From assembly GCA_016462645.1 (NCBI GenBank), contig JAEMSX010000001.1, positions 65,999 through 129,998 on the forward strand: a DNA stretch of 64,000 nt. Direction: 5' to 3'. Both the position numbers and the translations under genes were made by a program. Within the stretch, counting starts at the first letter, position 1. Each line of letters begins with the position of its first letter. Under the pieces are notes generated by a model. That model ran no database searches, had not been told where the DNA came from, and saw nothing but the letters and a program-made list of their open reading frames with translations. Source of the DNA: Thermoleophilaceae bacterium. Lineage in GTDB: Bacteria > Actinomycetota > Thermoleophilia > Solirubrobacterales > JACPNS01. Positions 28,101 to 36,519 of the stretch are shown one piece after another.

Positions 28101-28927
28101 GGCTCTGACTTGACCAGGTTGCAGCCGGTCGGTGTGTAGCTGGAAGAGCGGGTGGCAGTCACGTCCAGATAGGACAGGAACCTTGCCTCCGAGACGGCGG
28201 CGTCGCAGCGCGTCGGCGCGGTGACCAGCGACGGGACGGGATACGAAGTGAAGCCCGACCGCGCGTCAAGCGTCATCGTGAGATTGGAGATCGTGATGTC
28301 GGTTGAGAAGCCAAGGTTGGACTTGACCTTGTACGGGATCTCCGGAATCGTGATCGTTGTGCCGTACTCCTTGTCGAGGCCCGAGCGAACTCTGCTCAGT
28401 GCGACGGCGTTGGAACCCTTGATGAGAAACTTCTGAATCTTGCTCGAAGCATTGACGACGAGTCCGAAGCTCATCAGGCTTCCCGCGTCAGGCGTGATCG
28501 AGTAGACCGTTCCGGCGACCGTGTAGTTCGAGAAGCCCACGCGGTACGTGACCGAGAGCGATCCGACCTTGGTCTGCGCGCTGCAAGATCCGGAGTTGAA
28601 GGTGGTCGTCGGGCAGGGAGTCGGCACTGCCTTCGGGTTCAGGAGCATTCCCGCGGGAAGCTCGAATTCCAGCGTCCTCAGGTCGTCGTTGTTCCTGTTG
28701 GCCTGCGTTGCATCGTTCGAAGCCGAGAGCGTGATCGCCGGGTGTGATCCGGCCTGCGTGCTTGATGCGCCCAGGGCGTAGCCGTTGGCGACGAATGCGG
28801 CGCTCGCGCTGCTTGAAGAGATTGAGAGCGCAAGCAGTGCGGCGGCAGTGACTGCCAGCGCGAAGATCGCTCGAAGACGTGTTGACCGGCCGCGGCTCAG
28901 TGCGCCGGAAATCATCCCGTAGGACAT
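25115..28927 (-). CDS. large secreted multi-domain protein with repeated two-Cys modules and Ig-like domains
   Basis: 1270 aa, signal peptide ...LALSISSSSASAAF; repeated STQAGSHP/LPxG..C..C..xIG..Y units. Confidence 0.8.
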   Translation of the reverse strand: MSYGMISGALSRGRSTRLRAIFALAVTAAALLALSISSSSASAAFVANGYALGASSTQAGSHPAITLSASNDATQANRNNDDLRTLEFELPAGMLLNPKAVPTPCPTTTFNSGSCSAQTKVGSLSVTYRVGFSNYTVAGTVYSITPDAGSLMSFGLVVNASSKIQKFLIKGSNAVALSRVRSGLDKEYGTTITIPEIPYKVKSNLGFSTDITISNLTMTLDARSGFTSYPVPSLVTAPTRCDAAVSEARFLSYLDVTATRSSSYTPTGCNLVKSEPSFSIAATNTRAGQPTGLSATVYVPEADQDLPIQHSHIKDIAVDLERGTTINNSTLNALSPCSEAQLSSVTCPAESQIGTASLAVSLLVGSMTADIYLTSRDPITFGYVLRGSSGTRMILRGSLDVASESYTGGEIRLNFRDLPQVPWSSASVNLTSKLVNNPSNSCPDATAWAEINGYAGAAMLYGTYYLQTGCAPDTTITSAMPAQTRLRQPSFTFTSPQFGATFECQIDYAGFAPCVSGFKPATPLADGSHVLSVRAVYDGVNDPSPSQYGFTVDATPPTINVTSPAQNAVLTSGTLTLEFTTEPGAVDYCWVDSGPLTACTSPTTFAGLEDGAHDLTVFSRDALGNFSHVIRDFTVATPKLPVVEITSPTDRSTTLLNDVTTNFTATSPSGTAITKIECVVYAVYDEPYEYETERRACADGASIGRYETGDLFRLEVEATDANGQIGTDSVYFIPGQRRPMAPAVDDYVGQGRLTDRTPVFKLVYGDAQLYPDATFDCSLVREGTAPEWAPCGTATNLPDYVVTDPLADGDWTFSTRATAGPRVSFASAMDFSVGPWSVAYSMSTSTQQAGAHPDLDVDIDPDAAGQLKAVDLTLPKGLIGSLNSFAKCGDIVTAVCPEDTKIGTVDVDYQIGGLSGLKRTPGDVYLTDPQEASDVAGMVIRVYSPVKPFADVIIPLRMQLINNAQQMRVFSDSIPTVVGDIYDPEKFTQFWVNDFKMHVAGSAGSPFPLLTNPSRCAPGEFSANFGDTEGNRTPDQTIAYQATGCDALPFEPTITQEFPNTVAGGTTGIITDVTLPEGNSTISTITVNEPKVFGANYASFGNAEDRCPGSAAPDSKGSFDESQCPYNAVVGSMEIISPLLTEPLYGTVYLVNQLPLPYLGVALDGQGISIRLFGQTDIVNVDPLCTGSCLKRIKVEFKNIPDLPLSSIHLDLNQPDRQLINGRMASSKLFVVSDPRTANCVPSSTVDSVFTPHSAGANVPTQQTISTTGC

Positions 28928-28981
28928 TCAGGTTCCCCCCTATTTTGATTACTCGCCGGTAATGTCGAATTACCACCGATT

Positions 28982-29016
28982 GGATCATTTTTGCGAACAC
29001 CGCTGTTCGCTGATCC
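28982..29016. promoter_or_regulatory. inverted repeat between divergent genes
   Basis: GGATCA-TTTTT-GCGAACA-CCGC-TGTTCGC-TGATCC. Confidence 0.4.
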
Positions 29017-29157
29017 CGGATCAATGTAGCGGAAACCGATGGTTCAAATTGGCTGGTTGGCCAGTTTTGGGGATGCGTTCGGTCGCGCACCTAGAATCGA
29101 AACTTCGCAGTAGCCGGCGCTGTTCTAGTTGACAGGCAGCGCAACTGCCAGCGCCCC

Positions 29158-30411
29158 ATGGCAGCAACTCGCCCCCCATTCCCCGCTCGTTCGATCGTCC
29201 TTCCCACGATTCTCTTCAGCGTGCTTGTGCTCAGCGGGGCGCTCGCGGCGCAGCCATCCACCGCGAAGACGTTGGGGCCGAACGCATTTGAAGCGGAGGC
29301 GGGCCAGTTGCACCAGCGGCTGCAGGCCATCGCCGCGCAGACCTCCCCCGGCCAGTACCCGCTCGGCACCGGTCTCGACGGCGTGCTGCGGTTTGCCCCT
29401 GGCGCGGACTGGACCTCGGGCTTCTGGGCCGGCGCGCTCTGGCGCGACGTCGACCTCGCTCCATCGGCGAGCAGAATCAATCTCGCATACAACGCGACTG
29501 TCGATCACCTCGGATTCGAGCGCGCGCAGACCCACGACCTCGGCTTCATGTACGGCGAGAGTTCAGTCGCCGCGTACGAGCGTGTTTGCAAGGCACCGAC
29601 CACGAGCGACTGCGCGAAGTTCCGCGCCAGCGGGCTGATTGCCGCGGACACGTTGGTCAAGCTCGCGCGCACAACCGGCCAGGGCATCATCCCGCTCGGC
29701 GCTCGGACGTGCTCGGACTGCAAACCGGGCGGCGCCGAGACGATCGTCGACAGCATGATGAACCTCCCGCTGCTCTACTGGGCGAGCAGGCAGACCGGCA
29801 ACCCGAAGTACAACAACCTCGCCAAGTGGCACGCCGGCTGGGTCTACAGAAACCTCCTGCGCCCGGACGGCTCGACCTTTCAAGCCGCGAGCTATCCGCG
29901 CAGATCCAAACGGCCCCGGCTTGTGCTGCACACCCACCAGGGACTCGCAGACGACTCCACATGGTCGCGCGGTCAGGCCTGGAGCATCTACGGATTCGCG
30001 GACGCGGGCCTGCAATTCCGCAACAAGTACTTCCTGCGGGCCGCCGAGCGCAATGCGCATTACGCGATCACGCACCTGCCCGGCTACGGCGTGCCGATGT
30101 GGGACTACGACGCGATCAAGGGTGCCCCGATTGACGTCTCGGCCGGAGTGATCACGGCCGCCGGGCTCTTCCATCTCGCCCGCGCGTGCGAGGCGGTCGC
30201 AAACACCTGCCGCCGATCCGCCTACTGGGCGGTCGTGGCCGGCCAGCTCTTGAAGAACTCGCTCAAGCAGATCCGCAAGATCTTCCCGGTCGGCATCCTC
30301 GGCGATCAGGTCTACACGCTCGCCGGCAGAGAGACCTGGGAGGATGACGGCGAACTCGTATTCGGTCTCGACTACGCGCTTGAGGCGATAAAGCTCGCGC
30401 GGGAGCGCTGA
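29158..30411 (+). CDS. glycoside hydrolase family 88-like (unsaturated glucuronyl hydrolase) protein
   Basis: GADWTSGFWAGALW; TWSRGQAWSIYGFADAG; VPMWDYDA; DDGELVFGLDYALEAIKL. Confidence 0.8.
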   Translation: MAATRPPFPARSIVLPTILFSVLVLSGALAAQPSTAKTLGPNAFEAEAGQLHQRLQAIAAQTSPGQYPLGTGLDGVLRFAPGADWTSGFWAGALWRDVDLAPSASRINLAYNATVDHLGFERAQTHDLGFMYGESSVAAYERVCKAPTTSDCAKFRASGLIAADTLVKLARTTGQGIIPLGARTCSDCKPGGAETIVDSMMNLPLLYWASRQTGNPKYNNLAKWHAGWVYRNLLRPDGSTFQAASYPRRSKRPRLVLHTHQGLADDSTWSRGQAWSIYGFADAGLQFRNKYFLRAAERNAHYAITHLPGYGVPMWDYDAIKGAPIDVSAGVITAAGLFHLARACEAVANTCRRSAYWAVVAGQLLKNSLKQIRKIFPVGILGDQVYTLAGRETWEDDGELVFGLDYALEAIKLARER

Positions 30412-30446
30412 CCGCAGCTGTCGTGCCGCACTGGGATACTGCTCCG

Positions 30447-30812
30447 ATGGACGCAACTGAGAAACACAACACACGCTTGATCACGATCGACGAGCTCGGC
30501 GATTCGCAAGTCGCCGTGGTTGAGGACACGCCGCACGGCACGCTCGCCGTGGGGATGAGCGGCGACGAGCCGTTCGCCGTCTCAAACACATGTCGCCACC
30601 TCTTTGCATCACTCGGCAAGGGCGATGTCGAAGACGGTCAATTGAGGTGCCCGTCACACCGGGCGCTCTACGACGTGAAGACCGGCAAGATGACGCGCGG
30701 ACCGCAGGGCGGCTTCAAGCCGATCGCCGGGCCGGTCAAGGCGACGCTGGGTGCGCGGGCGCTGAAGGTCTACCCCGTCGAAATGCGCGACGGCGCGATC
30801 TGGCTGACGTAG
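30447..30812 (+). CDS. Rieske [2Fe-2S] domain protein
   Basis: CRHLFASLG...LRCPSHRALYDVKTGKMTRGP. Confidence 0.88.
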   Translation: MDATEKHNTRLITIDELGDSQVAVVEDTPHGTLAVGMSGDEPFAVSNTCRHLFASLGKGDVEDGQLRCPSHRALYDVKTGKMTRGPQGGFKPIAGPVKATLGARALKVYPVEMRDGAIWLT

Positions 30813-30819
30813 AGCGCGG

Positions 30820-32418
30820 TCAGTCAAGCCTGCAGAAGAGCCAGGCGTTCACCCCGGGGTTCGCGGGGTCGCCACCGGGTCCGTATCCGACCGGGACTGC
30901 GTGGGCGTGCATCGCGTGATCGTGCTTCTCGGGGTGTCCGCCGATCGGCTCGACCGACCCCGCGTCAAACACTCGCGCGCCGGCGACCGCTTCGTCATGC
31001 ACCGACGGCTGGCCCGCCGCGCGCACCGTCGATGTCGACGACCCGCTGTGCACGTACTTGATCGTCGCCATCATCCCGCTGTCCTCGTGGAAGAGGATGT
31101 GGCAGTGGAATACCGCGATGCCTTCGTAGGTGCGCGGTTGGAAACGGATCTTGATGCTGCCCGACCTCGGGAGGATGTAGTTGTCGATCGGCGCCTGCGG
31201 GGTCCGCTTGTTGCCGTTGACCTCGACGACCTGGAAATCGTTCGTGTGGAGGTGGATCGGATGATCTTCGGTGGTCTGATTGATGAAGGTCCACTCCTCC
31301 ACCCCGTTGATCTTCGCGACGGTGTCGATCCGGTCGGGGTCGAACTGCTTGCCGTTGATCAGGGCCTGGAACTGGGGCGCGTTGTTCGGGCCGAACGAGA
31401 GGACCCATGTGCGCCGCGTCGTCACCTTCGATTTGGAGAGGTCGTTGAAGGCGCGGATCTTTCTGGGAATCGCGGTGAAGGGATGTTCGTCGCCGGAGAC
31501 TTTCAGCGTCAGCAGGTCCTGCCCGGGGAAGGAGTTGAAGCCCTCGAATGACGGATACTGCTTGAGCTTGAACGTGCCCTTGCTCTTCGCGCGGACGAGC
31601 ACCTCGAACCGCGAGCCGGGTGGGATCATGATCGTCTTTGCCTTGATCGCGACGCGCGTCGGATTGCCGTCCTCACCGACGATCCACATGTCATGACCTT
31701 CGAGGCCGACCTTGAGAAATCCCTCGTTGCTGATGTTGGCGATCTGCCACCGCTCGACGTCGCCCGGGTGCATGCTGATCGTCTGGTCGGATCTGCGATT
31801 GACGAGCGTGGTCGTCTGCAAGTCGTTCTGATCGTTCGGGTTGACCAGCGAGCTGCCGTCGGGAGTGAACTCAGCAAGACTGAGTGCGATCTGGCGGCGC
31901 TTGAACTTCTTCAGCGACTTGACCTCGGCCTCCCCGCCCTTGATCGAGACGAGTCCGGCCATGCCGCGAAACACCTGACTGTTGACCTGGCCGTGCAGAT
32001 GCGGGTGGTACCAGTAGAGACCGTTGGGATGATCGTGCGGAATCTTGACCAGCACGTGGTAGCTCTTGCCCGGGCGGAAGCGACGCAGGACGTTGTCCGC
32101 AATTCCCGCCGGTGAGACGTGCAGGCCGTGGAAGTGGATGTTGGTTTCCTCGGGGAGCTTGTTGATCACCCGCAGATCGATCGTGTCGCCGGGCTTTACG
32201 TTCAACGTCGGTCCGATGTACTGATCGTTGTAGGTGTAGGCGCCATGGACGCGCCTGCCGTCGATCATCGCGCTGCCGGGAGCCGCGGTGAAGGTGGCCT
32301 TGAGCACTCCGTTCCTGCTGTGGAGTTGCTCGGGCTGGGAGAAGGCCGAAGCCTGCGGCGCGAGAACGAGGGCGGCGAGCAGGACGGCTGGAGCAAGGGC
32401 GAGTCTTATGAGGCGCAT
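30820..32418 (-). CDS. multicopper oxidase
   Basis: Cu motifs NIHFHGLH, YWYHPHLHGQ, HPIHLHTNDF, FHCHILFHEDSGMM; signal peptide. Confidence 0.93.
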   Translation of the reverse strand: MRLIRLALAPAVLLAALVLAPQASAFSQPEQLHSRNGVLKATFTAAPGSAMIDGRRVHGAYTYNDQYIGPTLNVKPGDTIDLRVINKLPEETNIHFHGLHVSPAGIADNVLRRFRPGKSYHVLVKIPHDHPNGLYWYHPHLHGQVNSQVFRGMAGLVSIKGGEAEVKSLKKFKRRQIALSLAEFTPDGSSLVNPNDQNDLQTTTLVNRRSDQTISMHPGDVERWQIANISNEGFLKVGLEGHDMWIVGEDGNPTRVAIKAKTIMIPPGSRFEVLVRAKSKGTFKLKQYPSFEGFNSFPGQDLLTLKVSGDEHPFTAIPRKIRAFNDLSKSKVTTRRTWVLSFGPNNAPQFQALINGKQFDPDRIDTVAKINGVEEWTFINQTTEDHPIHLHTNDFQVVEVNGNKRTPQAPIDNYILPRSGSIKIRFQPRTYEGIAVFHCHILFHEDSGMMATIKYVHSGSSTSTVRAAGQPSVHDEAVAGARVFDAGSVEPIGGHPEKHDHAMHAHAVPVGYGPGGDPANPGVNAWLFCRLD

Positions 32419-32464
32419 CTGTCTGATTTCGGGACGTCCGCGGGATTTCCTTACCCGTGCGTGA

Positions 32465-34918
32465 CTATGAGTCCAGAACGGCGCGGACTTTGTCCGCCAG
32501 CGCCACAGCGCGAAACGGTTTCTCGATGAAGTTGATCTCGGACTCGGCTATCCCCTCGCGGATGACCAAGTCGGCCGGGTAGCCCGAGGTGAAGAGAACT
32601 TTCAGTCCGGGCATCTTCTCGGCCAGGATCTCCGCGAGCTCGCGTCCGTTCAGACCCGGCATCACGATGTCCGTGAGCAGCAGGTCGATCTCTCCAGGGT
32701 GTTCGTCGGCGAGTTCCAGTGCCTCTTCTGCGCTGGACGCGCTCAGAATCTTGTAACCGTGGCGGCCGAGCGCCCTGATGACGAGGGGCCGGAGCGACTC
32801 GGAATCCTCCACGTGGAGGATCGTCTCCCGCGTATCCGGCGGTGGCGGGCGTTCGGACGGTGCGGACGGTTCGGGCGTGGCCTCCTCAAGCGTCGTCGGG
32901 AGGAAGACTTTGAAAGTCGTGCCGACACCGAACTCACTTTCCACCGTGATCTGACCACCCGACTGAAGGATTATTCCGTGCACCGTCGCCAGCCCAAGAC
33001 CGGTGCCTTCGGATTTCGTCGTGTAGAAAGGCTCAAAGACCTTGGACTGCGCGACCGCGTCCATGCCGACCCCGCTGTCACTGAGCTCGAGCAGCACGTA
33101 CGTGCCGGCCTCAGGGACGAACTGACGCGCGACGTCGCTCTCATCGAGCTCGACCAGCGACGTCCTGATCTCAATCCGGCCACCTTCCGGCATCGCATCG
33201 CGGGCATTGATTGCGAGGTTCATGATCACCTGCTGCAGCTGGGCGCGATCGACGAGCACGGGACGCACCCCCGCGCCGAGTTCCTCGCTGAGCGTGATGT
33301 TCTCGCCGATCAGCCGGTGAGCCAGCGACATCGTCTCGCTGAGCACCTGATTCAGATCAGTTGGCTCCGGCTTGAGCACCTGCTGGCGGCTGAAGGCGAG
33401 CAGCTGTCGCGTGAGCTCGGCGGCGTGCTCGGCGGCACGATCGATCTGCAGAAGGTCGTCACGCAGCGACTCATCTTTGAGATCCATCAGCGCGAGCTCG
33501 GCCGACGCGCGAATGGCCGTGAGCGCATTGTTGAAGTCGTGCGCGATGCCTCCTGCGAGTTGTCCGATCGCCTCGAGCTTCTGGGCCTGACGCGCACGCT
33601 GCTCGAATTCCTTTCTCTCTGTCACGTCGGTCTGCACGCCGATGAAGTGCGTCAGCGTCCCGCCGTCATCGAGCACCGGCGAAATGGCCAGGTGGTTCCA
33701 GAACGTGGTCCCGTCCTTGCGGTAGTTGATCAACTCAACCTCACAGCTGCGGCCGGCGGCCAGGGCCTCGCCAATCTGCTTGACGGTCTCAGGGTCAGTC
33801 CTCGCTCCCTGGAGAATCCGGCAATTCCTGCCGATCAACTCCTCCGGCGCGTAGCCCGTGAGGTTCGCGAACGCCGGCGTCGCGTAGATGATCGGGTTGT
33901 CCTCCGCGAGGGCGTCAGTGATCACGACGCCCTGATTGGCCGCAGCAAGCGCGCGGTCTCGCATCTGCAACTCGGCTTCGGACTCTTTGCGTCGCTGCTC
34001 CAGCGCATGCCAGTCCATCCAGATCGAAAGGCTCGGCGTCATCTCCGACAGCGCGGCGACCAGCTCCTCGGTGAAGAAACCCTTCTCTGATGCATACAAG
34101 GCGAGCACGGCCACGACCTTTCCTTCCTGACGGATCGGAAACGCGGCGCTTGAAGCGAACCCGACGCGTTTTGCGGCCTCGTGCCAGGGCGCGGTCGCCG
34201 CGGAGCCCAAGAAGTCGTTCTCGACACTCACCTCACCCTTTCGATAGGCGATACCGGTCGGTCCCTGAGAGTTGACGCTCAGCGGGTCAGTGGTGATCTC
34301 AAACCCCGGCTGAAGAATCGTGCCGACGTAGCTTTCATCAACGCCGGCAGAAGCGATTCGGACAAAATTCCCCTCCACCGGCTCGCCGATCCAGGCGAGG
34401 TGAAACTTGCCCAGTTCGACCGCGATCTCACAGATTTCGCGAAACAGTTCATCCCTGTCGCCGCTCGCGACCATCGCGGCGTTTGCGCGCGCGAGCATCG
34501 CGTAGAGATCTCTCCGGATCTGAAGCTCATCCTGGAGCGCGCGCAGATCGGTCACGTCAAAGCTGGTGCAGGCGACGCCGACGATCTCGCCGTCCTTCAT
34601 CACGGGACAGAATGTTCCGATCCAGTCGCGTCGGTCGGGCGTCAGTTCGCTGAGATCGATCTCAAGGTTGAACATCGACTCACCATTGAGCGCGCGGGTC
34701 AGCAACACCTCGACCTCCGGCCAGACGCGCGGGATCACCTTTGAGACCTTCTCGCCCAACATCTGCTCCCGCGGCGTGTTGACCTGCTCTGCGGCAGCCT
34801 GGTTCGCGTAGACAAAGCGGAGAGAGCGATCGACCAGCGCAAGCGGCGATGTGACGCTCTCGACCAGGGCGGTCAGAAACTCCGTGGGTGGAGTCGATGG
34901 CAGACCGGAGCCGTTCAC
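32465..34918 (-). CDS. PAS/GAF hybrid histidine kinase with C-terminal receiver
   Basis: PAS motifs; GQLAGGIAHDFNNALTAIRASAELAL; GTGLGLATVHGII; receiver ILHVEDSESLRPLV...LLTDIVMPGLNG. Confidence 0.92.
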   Translation of the reverse strand: MNGSGLPSTPPTEFLTALVESVTSPLALVDRSLRFVYANQAAAEQVNTPREQMLGEKVSKVIPRVWPEVEVLLTRALNGESMFNLEIDLSELTPDRRDWIGTFCPVMKDGEIVGVACTSFDVTDLRALQDELQIRRDLYAMLARANAAMVASGDRDELFREICEIAVELGKFHLAWIGEPVEGNFVRIASAGVDESYVGTILQPGFEITTDPLSVNSQGPTGIAYRKGEVSVENDFLGSAATAPWHEAAKRVGFASSAAFPIRQEGKVVAVLALYASEKGFFTEELVAALSEMTPSLSIWMDWHALEQRRKESEAELQMRDRALAAANQGVVITDALAEDNPIIYATPAFANLTGYAPEELIGRNCRILQGARTDPETVKQIGEALAAGRSCEVELINYRKDGTTFWNHLAISPVLDDGGTLTHFIGVQTDVTERKEFEQRARQAQKLEAIGQLAGGIAHDFNNALTAIRASAELALMDLKDESLRDDLLQIDRAAEHAAELTRQLLAFSRQQVLKPEPTDLNQVLSETMSLAHRLIGENITLSEELGAGVRPVLVDRAQLQQVIMNLAINARDAMPEGGRIEIRTSLVELDESDVARQFVPEAGTYVLLELSDSGVGMDAVAQSKVFEPFYTTKSEGTGLGLATVHGIILQSGGQITVESEFGVGTTFKVFLPTTLEEATPEPSAPSERPPPPDTRETILHVEDSESLRPLVIRALGRHGYKILSASSAEEALELADEHPGEIDLLLTDIVMPGLNGRELAEILAEKMPGLKVLFTSGYPADLVIREGIAESEINFIEKPFRAVALADKVRAVLDS

Positions 34919-36519
34919 GCGATCGGTTGCGGGGTGTTCGGCAACGGCTGCAGACGCTTCCGCTTCACAGTCGCAAGCTTACGCTTCAGTCGTTGGTACT
35001 GGCGCTCCTGCTCGGCAGTGCGCGTGTACCCCGCGTATGCGAGATTCTGCTTCTCGAGCGGGTCGTTCTTGAGGTCATACATCTCCCACTCGCTGGCGAC
35101 CTTGCCGTCCACGTCGTAGTACTCGGCGAGCTTCCAGCGCGTCTCGCGGATGCTGACGATGTGGTTGGGCGGCGGCAGATATGGGCCGTTGGCCTGACCT
35201 GACTGGTAGTCGTCGTAGGTGAAGACGATGTAGTCCTGCGGCGGTTTGGCCGAAGGGCGCAGAACGATGCGCGAATAGTCGACCCCCTGCCAATCATCGC
35301 GCGCGGCGTTCGGCGTGTCAACGAGGCTCGCGAGCGTCGGGAGCAGGTCGACATGCGAGACGAGCGCACTCGACTGTTCGGCGCGCGGGAAGAGTCTGGG
35401 GTTGGAGAAGACCAGCGGCACGCGCAGTGACTCCTCGTAGAAGTTGAAATTCTTCTGGCGCAGGCCGCCATGCGCGAGTCCCATCTCGCCGTGATCGGCC
35501 GTCGCGATCACGACCGTGTCGTCGAGCAGATCGTTGCGCTTGAGCCTGTCGAGCAGGTGCACGAGATGGCGGTCGGACGACTTCATCAGATTGGCGTAGA
35601 AGTTCAGGTAGTTGAGCTTCATCTGGTCGTCTCTGAGCACGCCACTCCCGAGGTCGAAGAGCTTCACGAACAGCTCCTGCACGCGCGGTTTGGTGGAGAG
35701 GTCCTCGTCCACCGTCTCCGGCAGCTCGATGTCGCCCTTCAGCCAGGCGTCCTCGTATCCAGCCTCCGTGAGGCTCCTCGGGTACATCAGCACGTCATGC
35801 GGATTGACGAGCGAGACGACGAGAAAAAATGGTTGGTCCTTGCCCGCGCGAGTGTCGATGTACTGCAGCGCGCCCTCTTCACCGGCGTGCACCGATCCGA
35901 CCTGGTCCATGAAGCGGCCGTCATTGTTGTAGGTTCCGCCGCCGGCCTCGGGCGGGTTCTGGTTTGCGCCTGCATCCTGTGGGTTCCAGCGCGCGAAGCC
36001 GTACTTTGCGATGTCGCCCGGGACGAAGAGGTCGCCCGCCGGCTTGTTCAGGTGCCACTTGCCCTTCCAGCTGACGTTGTATCCCGCGGCGAGCATCACG
36101 GAGGCGAAGTTCTTCAGCCCGACCGGAGTCTCGACCTGCGGGTACTGGCTCGCCGGCATATCCGACTCGAGCGTGTACTTCACGCCCGTCTGGGCCGGGA
36201 AGTACCCGGTTGCCATCGTCGATCTCGCCGGTGAGCACATGCACGCGTTCGTGAACGCGTTCTTGAACTTGAGCCCGTGGCGCTCAAGCCGCGTCATGCC
36301 CGGAAGGTTCTTCTGCGACCAGCCCTTGGGGAAGTGCTGAATCGCTCGGTTCTGGTCGGTGATGAAGAGCACGATGTTCTTGCCCGCGAATCCGCCGTCG
36401 GATCCAGATTTCGCCGACGCGCGAGCGATCTCAGCGAGCGCGTTCTCGTAGCGCGCGAGCAGCACCGCAGGGGCGATCGCGCCGGCGCGCGCGAACAGCT
36501 GTGAGCGCGTGAGTCTCAT
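34915..36519 (-). CDS. type I sulfatase family protein
   Basis: CSPARSTMATGYFP formylglycine-type CxPxR signature; VVIATADHGEMGLAHG. Confidence 0.88.
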   Translation of the reverse strand: MRLTRSQLFARAGAIAPAVLLARYENALAEIARASAKSGSDGGFAGKNIVLFITDQNRAIQHFPKGWSQKNLPGMTRLERHGLKFKNAFTNACMCSPARSTMATGYFPAQTGVKYTLESDMPASQYPQVETPVGLKNFASVMLAAGYNVSWKGKWHLNKPAGDLFVPGDIAKYGFARWNPQDAGANQNPPEAGGGTYNNDGRFMDQVGSVHAGEEGALQYIDTRAGKDQPFFLVVSLVNPHDVLMYPRSLTEAGYEDAWLKGDIELPETVDEDLSTKPRVQELFVKLFDLGSGVLRDDQMKLNYLNFYANLMKSSDRHLVHLLDRLKRNDLLDDTVVIATADHGEMGLAHGGLRQKNFNFYEESLRVPLVFSNPRLFPRAEQSSALVSHVDLLPTLASLVDTPNAARDDWQGVDYSRIVLRPSAKPPQDYIVFTYDDYQSGQANGPYLPPPNHIVSIRETRWKLAEYYDVDGKVASEWEMYDLKNDPLEKQNLAYAGYTRTAEQERQYQRLKRKLATVKRKRLQPLPNTPQPIA

